Origin: Tenrec ecaudatus
Taxonomy: Eukaryota; Chordata; Mammalia; Afrosoricida; Tenrecidae
Assembly: GCF_050624435.1 (NCBI RefSeq)
Contig: NC_134545.1
Coordinates: 82,285,563 to 82,349,562, forward strand
Direction: 5' to 3'
Length of the DNA: 64,000 bases
Made by a program: the position numbers and the translations under genes. Positions 1 to 8,400 of the stretch are shown here, one piece after another; the first letter of the stretch is position 1; each line of letters opens with the position of its first letter. The notes beneath the pieces are model-generated. The model was not told where the DNA came from and did no database searches. It worked only from the letters and a program-made list of their open reading frames with translations.

Positions 1-85
1 GTGTGGTTTGATGGAGTTGCCCTCCGGTGGGGTCCCGTAGTTCCTAAAGCGCCTTCGATGGTTCTGCGGCCCATCTACTGCAGTG

Positions 86-234
86 GTCTTCATGTTGTGG
101 TGACCCGCAACCATAACATTATTTTTGTTGCTACTTCATAACTGTCATTTTGCTACTGTTGTGAATTGTGCAACCCCTGTGAAAGGGTCATTTGACTCCC
201 AAAGGAGTCGAGATCCACAGGTTGAGAACTGCTG
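86..234 (-). mobile_element. SPIN-type hAT non-autonomous element, partial
   Basis: The end matches the shared terminal motif of this family (GGTTGAGAACTGCTG). Internal blocks also match the five other copies in the window: CATAACATTATTTTTGTTGCTACTTC-like, and CCTGTGAAAGGGTCATTTGACTCCC-like. The left terminus is decayed, so the start is approximate. SPIN elements are hAT transposons known from tenrec and a scattered set of other tetrapods. The family name is from memory. Confidence 0.7.
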
Positions 235-829
235 AGCTATTTGGAATGTACTCTACAAGGACGTGTCTGGGCGGGGCAGGCAGGGAGAAGCTGTATTTCT
301 GGTAAGTTTCCAACTGATGCCGGCATGGCTGGTCCAGACACCACACCTGTTCTATCTCCTGTGGGTCAGGGACAGCACCCAGAGGTGAGGCCAGCTGCTG
401 GGGCGCCAAGGATGGACGGAAGGAGGGAAGGCCTCTGGCTCTTGAAGGTCTGCCTCCCTGGGGTCCAGGTTCGGGGCGGGGCGGCGGGGCTGGGATCAGG
501 CACTGTTCGAATGTGGGAGATGGTCCTGGGCCCTGGGAGTCTTGGGGGTGGGAGGAGGCTGGGGAATGGCCCCTCTGCTGCTCCTCAGGGGCTCCCCAGA
601 CAAAGGCACTGAGTTTGGATCCCTCACTTGTTTGAGGGGACCCTGCACAAGCACAGTCTTGGTCTCTGTAGACATTCCAAGTGTGTCTGTGGACAGGCAA
701 GGGTCGGATAAGGGCTCTTTCCGGAAGTCCACTCTAAACTCCTATTCCGTGCCCATCCACTGCCCCCTCCCACCCCCTCGGGACTTAAATGACAGAAATC
801 ACCAAATCACCTGGTCAATATCACAAGGG
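235..829. other. Flank beyond the SFRP5 3' end, no feature seen
   Basis: GC-rich unique-looking sequence. The open frames here have no recognisable domain and overlap on both strands, so they are treated as chance frames. Confidence 0.5.
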
Positions 830-834
830 TATGT

Positions 835-1629
835 GTTGGTTTCTTTGATTTAATGAAAAACTTGAAAAAACAAAACAAAAATGAGAAGACAGAACCCGAG
901 CCAGTTCTGCGGCCTCAGCAGTTGCAATAACTTATTCACCATCAGGGAGCCATGGGGGGCGGGGTGGGTGGATGGCCCAGGCTGTGATGGGACCCTGGCA
1001 GGAGTCTGCTTGGAGTCCCCCTCTGGGGCCCCAGGGACCCTTGGCCTGGGGAAACTAACAGAGGGGCAAAGATGGAGACGGCTGCAGGGGCTGGCTGGCT
1101 GGGGGATTCTGACGAACACCATGTCTTGGGGAGTGGGGGGTGCCTCTGAAGGCACGTGAAGTGGCAGAGGGTAACCGCCCAAGTAGCTCTGCCTAGTAAG
1201 AACTGCTCCCCGCCCCCCCCCCCTTTGCCAAGGTCCCCCGCCAAGGTGAAGTCCCACCCCCATCAGAGGTGAGCCCATACCCCTCATACTCGGCTTCTTT
1301 GGGAACCTCCTCATGCTGCTTGGGCCACGCCTCTTCATCTCAGTTTCTTCAGTCTGCTTTCTGGGACCCCAGGTTTAGCAATCTCCCCCACCACACCCCT
1401 CCCCTCAAAGTGTGAAAGTTGTGCTCCTAAGAAACGATGCCCAAAGTTGGGGGGATACTCAAGTTAGGGAGCGGTCTTGGGCCCCACGCCCACACCTTAG
1501 GGTCTGTGGGGCAGCCTGGGAGTGGGTGAGGCCAGGCAGGGGGAAGGCATGCATGTCTTGGGCAGGGGGGGAGCGGGCAGAGGGCAAGGCACAGCTGGCT
1601 TTGGAGGGGACAGTGGGCAGGAGTGCCCG
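835..1629 (-). other. SFRP5: SFRP5 3' untranslated region (putative extent)
   Basis: The sequence from the SFRP5 stop codon to the candidate ATTAAA signal contains no repeat I recognise and no further splice structure. The right limit is certain, because it is the stop codon at 1630-1632. The left limit depends on the poly(A) call. Confidence 0.45.
849..854 (-). terminator. SFRP5: Candidate poly(A) signal of SFRP5 (ATTAAA)
   Basis: Read on the minus strand, an ATTAAA hexamer follows a T-rich run about 780 bases after the SFRP5 stop codon. It is the first reasonable poly(A) hexamer I noticed downstream of the stop. A cleavage site 10-30 bases further (about 820-840) would give a 3' UTR of roughly 0.8 kb. 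Inferred from motif and position only. Confidence 0.45.
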
Positions 1630-1973
1630 TCAGTGGGGGTCAGCCCCGTAGAAGAAGGGGTAGTAGAGGGAGCAGGGGTAGGAGAACATGAACTTGACTG
1701 CAAACTTCATTTCCTTGTTCTTCTTGTCCCAGCGATAGACGGCCATGAGCAGCAGTTGTCCGTCCACCTTGCGGCCCAGGACCAGGAAGCTGCCAGCCAG
1801 GCTGTCCAGCTGCGGGCAGGGGCAGCCAGCACCCTTCTTCATGTGCAGCACCAGCCGCTTGGCGTCCTTGCGCTTCAGGGGCCCCGGCTTGAGCAGCTTC
1901 TTTTTCTTCTGGGACCCAATCAGCTTCAGGTCCCCGTGCTCCACCTTGATCTCTTTGATGCGCATTTTGACCA
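1630..1973 (-). CDS. SFRP5: SFRP5 coding exon 3 (netrin-like domain, stop)
   Basis: The minus-strand acceptor CCCCCAG ends at 1974. The exon supplies the last two bases of a split valine codon and runs to the TGA at 1632-1630. It encodes residues 201-314, including VVKMRIKEIK, the KKKKLLKPGPLKRKD basic segment, CPC (251-253) and YPCSLYYPFFYG. These are typical of the SFRP1/2/5 netrin-like domain, which binds heparin. Confidence 0.96.
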
Positions 1974-2141
1974 CTGGGGGGAGGGCACAGAGTGTGCTCA
2001 GTGCTCTGTGGAGCTGGGGCAGTGCCCTGGTGGCTGGGCAGGGGCGAGCATACCGGGCACAGGTTAGAGTTTACGCAGCTGCTGTGGCCTGAACGTTCCC
2101 ATTGGGCAGAGGCTTGGGGGTGCTTCCCGCCAGGGTTCTGA

Positions 2142-2187
<46 letters not shown>

Positions 2188-5100
2188 GTTGGCGCAGAGG
2201 AGGGCGTGGATGGTGGGCTGATAAATGCTTAACACCCAGAGCCCAACGGTCCCCGATCCATAGTGTTTACCACTTGGGGGGGGGGTGTCGTGCTACCCCC
2301 CTGCCCCATCACTGAGCACTACTGCCTGTCCCTGTGTGAGAGTGTATGCAGGGCATGTTTGTGTGTATGTGAGCATGTGTGTGGTCTGTATAAATGTGTA
2401 TGTGTTAGAGTGTGTATTCATGATACCTTTGTGTATGTGAGAGCGGACGTCTGAATGTATGTCTTTGTAGAGTATAGAGTGTGTTTGGTGCGGTTTGTGT
2501 GTGCATGTGCATGTTGTCTGTGTCCAGTATATATGAAAGCATATATATGGTATGTTTGCCTATGTGTCTATGTCTGTTATGTGTGCGAGAGTGTGTATGG
2601 GTTAAATGTGTGCCTAAAAGCATGTCTGTGGTGTGTGGAGATGGTGATGTGGGGGGTGGCAGGGAGGGGAGGTGGTTGAAGGCAGCCTTTTTGGCCAGAG
2701 AGTTACAGACCTGGCCATGTTGAGGTATAGAATTCCGGGTTCTGCTTGCTACCAGGACTAGTCTCCCCCCTTTTACAGCTCTGTCCTCCCCAACCCCCCT
2801 CCTCCACCAACCCGTGAGCAACCAGGGAGAAAACAAAATGAAATTTCAAAACATCTTTGATTCTTCTCTTTCTGTTGGACGCTGCTGTCCCTGCCACATG
2901 TCCCATCCCCACATGTCCTGCAGTAGCAGTGTTCTCCTCCACCCCCCCCCACTGGCCCCATCCATCCCGAAAAGAGGGAAAGTCCGCTGCTAGAGCCCTC
3001 TGGACAGCCCCCTGGCCACTGTGGTCACTGAGACGTAGAACCACGGAAAGCAGGTCGGGTGCCGGTCAGGGGCAAGTGGCTGCTTGAAGGGTCAGGGCTC
3101 CCTTCTAGAGCTCTGTGAATGTTCTGGAATAGATTGCGCTCGCTGATGGTTACTTAACATTAGGATTGTACTAAGTGCTACTTCACACTGCCCCGGATTG
3201 TGAATTTTACCACCATACGTGGGCTTCCAAGAAGCTTGTGGAAAAATGGAATGAAAATGAGTTTTCCCGCAAACTGATAGGTCTGTTCTAAAAGGAGATG
3301 CGCTTCTTTGAGGAGAAGCTTTCTGTCTATGATCAGATTCCAAAAGGGGCCCGCGATGCAGAAACTGGGGGGTAGGGGTGGAGTGGAGGGCTTCTGGATT
3401 GGGGGGCGGCCGCGCAGGCGCATGCTCACCGAAGTCGCTGGAGCACATCTGGTCCATGAGGCCGTCAGCGCTGTGCTCCATCTCGCACTGTGCGCAGATC
3501 TTGGTCACTGAGGAGAGAAGATGGAGCTGCGGAGGGGCCCGGAGCCCCCAGAGCCCCAGGATCCACTTGGGGTGCCTGCGGTCACCACCCGCCCCAAGCC
3601 TCCATGTGTGGTCAGGAAGGGGGAGGGTGGCATCACCAGCACCACCCACTCACTGAGCGGTTCTGAGACTCCCAAAGAAGCAGGGTGGCATGGGAACCCA
3701 GCCACCCCGCTGGGCAGGGCATTGGCTGCACCACCACCACCCCCCAGCCCCAGCATCCTGAGCCTGGTCTGAGTGTGAGCCCATTCGGTGCTCAGTCTCA
3801 CTCCCCCCTCTTCAGAGACAAGGAAACCCCACACCCTGCCCTGAGGGGTCAGCCAAGTCTGCAAAGCTGGGGCACCTGTCTGGCGCTTGGTGGGGTGTCT
3901 TTTCCGTGGGCTTTGTATCAGGGAAAGGCAGACAGGTAAGCCAGGCAAGCTCCCTCATATCAAGAGGGCAGATTAGCATGGTCAAAGGAAGCCCACATTT
4001 ATCACTGTTCTGTGAATTAGAGTTGAGTTTTATCTGTTGGTCACACAGGCTGTCTCCCATCCTCTGGCCACCACACCCCTTGCCTGACCTCTGCCAGTGT
4101 CCCTGGAGTCAGCCTCCAGGTGGATCCCCATCCCTAGAAGTGGAGGTGGGGTTGGGGAGGGCAGGGTCACTGGGATCATGGGCACTGGAACACCACCCCC
4201 TGCATGGACTGCTGCTGGCTTGGGGACTGGAAGGTCCCTGCCACCTTCCCAGGAGATGGGGTTCTCGGCTGACAACACCCCTCCTTCAGGAGGTCTGGGT
4301 TGCAGTGGGTGGTTTGGGCACACTGCTGAGGGTGGGGTTAGCCCTGAGAGGGAAGGGGGGGGATGAAGGCCATTCTCCAGCAACAGTCTCTTTACATTGG
4401 GGGATCAGGGAGTTTGAGGATGTGTGTGTGTGTGGGGGAACAATGTTACCCTCAGAGGGCGCCCTGCTAGGGGTCCAGGTGAGCCTTGCCTGATGGGAAG
4501 GTGTCCCTCCCATGCCTTCCCTCACCCTGGCCAGGTGGGCTGCCCAAGAGCCCGTGTGGAGGAACACAGCGAAAGGGAGAAAGTTGGGGCCCACAGCGGG
4601 ATGAAGATTTCTGAGATTTCGGAAACCCCAGATGGCTTTGTTTTAAGGATAGGAACACCTTCTCAGGATGCTTTGTTAGGGCAGAGCCTGGCTAAGAAGC
4701 TTCTGCCCCCCCTCCCTCCCCGCACCTCCGCCCTGCATTCCAGCCGCAAACGGGCTACCAATGGGCCCTTAGTGGTGCCTGGGAAGAGGGTGAGGGAGAG
4801 AAGTTCCCAGCGCTAAAGATGAGCGCAGCACAACAGTGCCGAGCCCCCAGCCCCCCACCCCCACCCTGCTCCTGCCGAGCTCGGTGCCCTGGTCCAGGGC
4901 TATGGAGGAGGTGAAAGCATTGCTTAACGACCTTCACCTCTTCGGGCTGAGATTTATAGGGACGCCTCAGGGGTGGTGAGCGGGCATCTTAGGAGCGCCC
5001 CGGGAAGTCGGAGTTCTGCAGCGCGGAGGTGGAATGGGGAGACCCAGCGGCTCTGTCCCGAGCCCGTGGAGCCGCAGAGAGACCCTGCTCGGGCACCTGG

Positions 5101-5769
5101 GCCACAAGGGGGTGGGAGGGCAGAGAGGCGGTGGTGACACTTCGCGGGGCATGCAGGACTGGACGCAGGGGTGTGTGCGCGTGCGATCTGTCCGCGGGCC
5201 CCAGGGCCGTGCGGACGCGCGGGAGGGACGGCGGCGGCGGCGCTACCTGGAGGCGCGGTGGCGGGTAGGTGGCCGTACTGCACGGCGATGCAGAGGTCGT
5301 TGTCCAGGGGGAACTTGTGGCAGTGCAGCATCTCGGGCCAGGGGAAGCCGTAGGCCTCCATGAGCGGCGCGCAGCCGGCACGCACGGCCTCGCACAGCGA
5401 GCGGCACGGGTAGATGGGCCGCTCGAGGCAGACGGGCGCGAAGAGCGAGCAGAGGAAGACCTGCGTGTCCGAGTGGCAGCGCTTGGCCAGCAGCGGCAGC
5501 CAGCTGCTCGCCTGCTGCTTGACCTCGGCCAGGCTCTCGTGCTCCAGCAGGTTGGGCAGCCGCATGCGCTTGTAGCCCACCGTGTGGCAGAGCGGCAGGT
5601 CGGCCGGGATGTCCAGGCACTGCGGCGGCTTGGCGTACGAGCGCCCGGGCCGCGGCTCGGCTGGCCAGCCGTAGTAATCGTACTCCTGGCCGCGCGCGGG
5701 GCCCGCGCGCAGCGTCCCCAGCAGCAGCGCCAGCGCAGCCGCCCGCGCACCCCCCGCCGCCGCCCGCAT
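1630..5769 (-). CDS. SFRP5: Secreted frizzled-related protein 5 (three coding exons, complete)
   Basis: Coding sequence is join(5769..5247, 3507..3430, 1973..1630) on the minus strand: 945 bases, 314 residues plus stop. SFRP5 is a secreted antagonist that binds WNT ligands (notably WNT5A and WNT11) outside the cell. A hydrophobic signal peptide spans about residues 1-27. The frizzled-type cysteine-rich domain follows at about 51-160, with all ten cysteines (51, 61, 98, 107, 114, 122, 126, 133, 150, 160). It includes the near-invariant stretch YKRMRLPNLLEHESLAEV. The C-terminal netrin-like domain has six cysteines (179, 182, 196, 251, 253, 301) and a KKKK basic run at 223-226. Both introns have GT-AG ends and are phase 1. 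Length is close to the 317 residues I recall for the human protein, and the tail ends GADPH. The frame stays open upstream to about 6006, but this Met gives the family signal peptide and has a purine at -3. The other SFRPs (SFRP1, SFRP2) fit less well. Confidence 0.97.
2146..2185. repeat. (TG)20 microsatellite in SFRP5 intron 2
   Basis: Uninterrupted alternating TG on the plus strand. It is likely length-polymorphic and able to form Z-DNA. Confidence 0.97.
2330..2640. repeat. Degenerate TG/TATG-rich low-complexity tract
   Basis: Repeated GTGTGTATG-, GTATGT- and ATATATG-like words extend for about 300 bases inside intron 2. This looks like a decayed extension of the neighbouring (TG)n repeat. 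The open frames here are rich in C, V and Y because of the composition. Confidence 0.8.
3430..3507 (-). CDS. SFRP5: SFRP5 coding exon 2
   Basis: 78 bases, flanked by acceptor CTCCTCAG (3515-3508) and donor GTGAGC (3429-3424). It encodes VTKICAQCEMEHSADGLMDQ and then MCSSDF, the linker and first cysteines of the netrin-like domain. The short middle exon is the normal SFRP1/2/5 layout. Confidence 0.95.
3508..5246 (-). other. SFRP5: SFRP5 intron 1
   Basis: 1,739 bases with donor GTAGCG (5246 downward) and a polypyrimidine-poor but valid CAG acceptor. I recognised no interspersed repeat, in contrast to the repeat-dense DNA upstream of the gene. GC content rises toward exon 1 as the CpG island begins. 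Confidence 0.88.
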
Positions 5770-6150
5770 GGCCCCGGCCCCGCCGCTCCCTGCAGCCGCC
5801 GCCGCCGCGCAGATCGCCCGACCAGGTGGCAGCCTGCGCACGGCTCCCGGGAGCACCGAGTGTCCCGGCGCCTCCCACCTCGGGGCTCCTGCCCTGGTCT
5901 CGCCGTGCGCCCCAGCCAATCTCCAGCCAGCTGGCCCAAGGCGGGGGTGGGGTGGGGTGGGATGGCTGGGGGTGGGCAGAGTGGAGCTCCTCGGCCCCTC
6001 TCGCACCGTTCCCGCGCGTCCCGCCCACTGCTGGGTCGGGCGTCCACCTCCCGCTCACCGGCGGCTGCGGGGCCACCTTCTGGGTCTCGCCCAGCGCCGC
6101 TCCCTCCCCAGGTTCCCTCGCCTCTCTGGACACGTTCTCCACCCCTCACC
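5150..6150 (-). promoter_or_regulatory. SFRP5: CpG island with SFRP5 promoter, 5' UTR and exon 1
   Basis: CpG dinucleotides are dense from about 5150 to 6150 and drop sharply on both sides. The 5' UTR is the minus-strand sequence above 5769. I see no TATA box close upstream, so dispersed CpG-type initiation is likely and the exact start site cannot be fixed. A GGGGT-rich run lies at about 5943-5962. In human the SFRP5 island is a known target of methylation silencing. That is family knowledge, not visible here. Confidence 0.8.
5247..5769 (-). CDS. SFRP5: SFRP5 coding exon 1 (signal peptide and frizzled domain)
   Basis: 523 coding bases encoding residues 1-174 plus the first base of the codon that spans the splice site. 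It contains the whole signal peptide and cysteine-rich WNT-binding domain, ending HLPATAPP before the donor. Base composition is extremely GC-rich, as expected inside the CpG island. Confidence 0.97.
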
Positions 6151-6525
6151 GGCTCCCTCCTCCTTCCTCCTTATCTCCTGGCTCGCTCGCAGCCTCTTCT
6201 GTTCCTTTTCTCACTCACTTCACTCGCTTATCTTCCTATGGCGGCCTTGCCCTCACCGCTCTGTTTTCTCTTCCCGGACACCTCGGTTTCCCCTTCTCCC
6301 GTTGGACGCCTACATCATCCTGGTCCAGGCCGCCCTACATGTTCAGTCTGGAACCCCAGTTGAACCCCAGTGCCAGGCACCCTGTGGTGGTGGGGTGAAT
6401 CCCAGAGAGATAAGACCCAGAAACCCACTTCGAGACAGACAGCGGCTGGGTGGGGCCAAGATAATCATAGGCATGTAGTGAGCCCTGGGCCGGTATCAGG
6501 TGCGTGGAGCTTCACCAGCTTTTCA
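6151..6525. other. Upstream flank of SFRP5, pyrimidine-rich
   Basis: C/T-rich stretch (about 6150-6320), then ordinary unique sequence. No coding signal or repeat was recognised. Proximal regulatory sites are plausible but no motif stands out. Confidence 0.4.
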
Positions 6526-6529
6526 TTAA

Positions 6530-6740
6530 TATTTCTAATGCCAGTTACTGCTTACGGGTGTCTTCTGTGTGCTGGGGCCTGCTCCAAATACATTGCAGAA
6601 ATGGCCCTATTTCTATCTCACTGTGGTAAGGTGGGGACTAGCTATTAGGACCCCCACTTTACAGATACTGAGGCCAGGGGAGGTGACAAAAGGATCAGGA
6701 CTCCTGTCCGATACAACCAGAGATGTGGATTCTCAAACCA
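6530..6740 (-). repeat. MIR-like SINE remnant
   Basis: The ordered words GTGTGCTGGGGCCTGCTCC, CACTTTACAGATACTGAGGCC and AGGGGAGGTGAC resemble the reverse complement of the MIR core and tail. Heavily diverged; limits approximate. Confidence 0.5.
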
Positions 6741-6908
6741 GAGGCCTCGTGGCTATCAAGGGCTCTGATAGGTGTAAGCTCGAAGCTCTATGTTGAGTTT
6801 TCAGGTCTAGGGCTTAGTCATTCTTCCTGAAGACAGATCCCAACCTACGATAGGATGGACACCTGGGAGGAGGAAGGAATTAATAGTGTCTGTGTGCCTC
6901 AGACAGAA

Positions 6909-7105
6909 GCCCAGGTGGCATTCTGGTTACATGTTGGGCTGCTAATGGCAAGGTCCCCAGTTCAAAACCATCAGTCACTCTGCGAAAGGAAGTTGGGGCT
7001 CTCTACTCCCTGCAAACAGTTATATTCTGGGAAACTAACCGGAGCAAGTCTTCTCTCTCCCATGGGCTCGCTATGAGTCGGCATTGACTCATAGCAGTGA
7101 GCTCA
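6909..7105 (+). mobile_element. AfroSINE copy
   Basis: Head GGTGGCATTCTGGTTACATG, then TTGGGCTGCTAATGGCAAGG, GTTCAAAACCATCAG (box-B-like), and the tail CGCTATGAGTCGGCATTGACTC. This is the order of the afrotherian tRNA-derived SINE. Confidence 0.85.
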
Positions 7106-7132
7106 GATTCTTGCTTTCTGTTGTGCCTCAGC

Positions 7133-7316
7133 CAGGAGCCCTGGTGGAGCTGCTGGATAAAGGCTGGATTGCTAACCACAAGACTGGTGGTTCAAAACGA
7201 CCAGCCACTGCTGGGGAGAAAGATAAGAACTGTCTACTCCCACAAAGATGTAGAAAGCCTCATAAGCCCTATCTAGGGCCAATTTGGGATCAATTTGATG
7301 GCAGTGGGCGTGGCTC
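7133..7316 (+). mobile_element. AfroSINE copy
   Basis: Starts GGAGCCCTGGTGGAGCTG and contains GGATTGCTAACCACAAGACT and GGTTCAAAACGACCAGCCAC. The tail is degraded (GGATCAATTTGATGGCAGTG). Confidence 0.85.
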
Positions 7317-7318
7317 AG

Positions 7319-7425
7319 AAGGGGCCCTGAGGGTGCAGAGGTTAAAACACTCTGCTGCTAACTGAAAGGCTTGTGGTTGGAACCCAGCAGCTGCCCGGAG
7401 GGAGAAAGACCGGGCAATCGGCTTC
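7319..7425 (+). mobile_element. AfroSINE copy, 3' truncated
   Basis: Contains GGGCCCTGAGGGTGCAGAGG, CTGCTGCTAACTGAAAGGCT and GGTTGGAACCCAGCAGCTGC, the head and middle of the element. It is cut before the tail, where the tRNA-Gly-headed copy begins. Confidence 0.75.
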
Positions 7426-7431
7426 TGAGTG

Positions 7432-7740
7432 TGGGTCGCCTGGCCAGCGGTGGGTGGCATGAGGGTCAGTGGTAGCATTACCACTTTCCACATGGGAGAC
7501 CGGGTTTGATTCTCGGTCAGTGCACTTCCTCATCCCTGCCAGTGTAGGCTCCAGAGTTGCTGTGATGCCCTGCCGGTTCCCTCAGAGCTTACTGGGTGCA
7601 TACGGGGTGGACAAAGACAGACCGGGAAGAAAGGCCTAACAATCTATGGAAAACCACGTGGATCGCAACAATCCAATCCATGGGGATGCTGTGCAGGGGT
7701 CACTGAGGGGCAGGGCCCACTGGACAGCAATGAATAATAT
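7432..7740 (+). mobile_element. tRNA-Gly-headed AfroSINE-type element
   Basis: Positions 7457-7524 resemble tRNA-Gly, with an A-box-like GTCAGTGGTAGC and a B-box GGGTTTGATTC at 7502-7512. A body follows with GACAGACCGGGAAGAAAGGC and CAATCCATGGGGATG, and the end GGTCACTGAGGGGCAGGGC...GGACAGCAATG resembles the AfroSINE/RTE tail. I recall the same order in elephant repeats. The tRNA part lacks full stem pairing and is read as SINE, not a working tRNA gene. Confidence 0.65.
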
Positions 7741-8262
7741 GGGGAGGGTGCTCAGGATAGCCTCAGAAGTGGGTGACTTTGGGGCACCCCATGCTTCATG
7801 CCTTCCCCAGACTTTCTCGTGGTAGACACTTTAGATGAGAGGCTTGGGAAGGGCTTTGGTGGGGAGGGCCTCCTGGGGAGGTGTCTCCTAGGAGCACCCT
7901 GTCCAGGCTTCTATCATCCATCCCATGGGCCTGTCCTTGCAGTGGAGAGGGGGCGAGGGTCCAGTCCTTTGAGTGTTCAGCCTGCATGTAAGGAGCACCA
8001 GTTGTGTGGACGGGGACAGAGAGGGTGCAAAAGGATAGGCCCACTTCATCTGAGGTGATCTAGGTATACTCCATGGCAGATGAGGCAGAAGGACATGCAG
8101 CCCCGAGAGTGAGACAGGGTGACTAGCTGGGTCATGGTCCAGCCGGGGGCCTTTCCTTCCCTCCATTTCCTCGCCCTCAAGAGATTCTGCTGCTGTTGGC
8201 TCAGAAAGACAAAGAGCCAGTCTCTTCAGGGCCAGGCAGCCGAGGGCAGGATAGTACAAGAG
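7741..8262. other. Unique sequence, no feature seen
   Basis: No repeat, motif cluster or coding signal recognised. Overlapping short frames on both strands show no codon bias. Confidence 0.4.
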
Positions 8263-8400
8263 ACAGAAAGAGCCAGGCACCAACCTCAGCTACTTACTAG
8301 CTGTGTGGCCTTGGGCAAGTTACTTAACCATTCTGACCTTCCAGTTTCCGTGTTTTTAAAATTGAACTTCCGCAATTGTGACTGTGAAGGGAAAATAAAA
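8263..8400 (+). repeat. MIR SINE
   Basis: The MIR core is clear: CTACTTACTAGCTGTGTGGC, CTTGGGCAAGTTACTTAACC, then the start of the tail. One of the best preserved MIR copies in the window. Confidence 0.85.

Larger units (their letters stand above)
1974..3429 (-). other. SFRP5: SFRP5 intron 2
   Basis: 1,456 bases between donor GTGAGC (at 3429) and acceptor CAG (at 1974). It holds a 40-base (TG)n tract at 2146-2185 and a degenerate TG-rich zone at about 2330-2640. No other repeat or exon-like frame was recognised. Confidence 0.9.

Noticed and set aside
1..1600. Exons of ZFYVE27 on the other side of SFRP5
   Set aside because: No FYVE-type cysteine pattern or splice-bounded frame is visible. 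The sequence looks like SFRP5 3' UTR, flank and a SPIN element.
5770..6006. In-frame upstream extension of SFRP5 to a Met near 6006
   Set aside because: The added ~79 residues are low-complexity and remove the N-terminal signal peptide. The Met at 5769 matches the family start.
5269..6363. 364-codon plus-strand open frame across SFRP5 exon 1
   Set aside because: It is the antisense shadow of a very GC-rich exon and CpG island, where stop codons are rare. No domain is visible.
7457..7524. Possible tRNA-Gly gene
   Set aside because: Box A and B are present, but stems do not pair well and the sequence continues into a SINE body.
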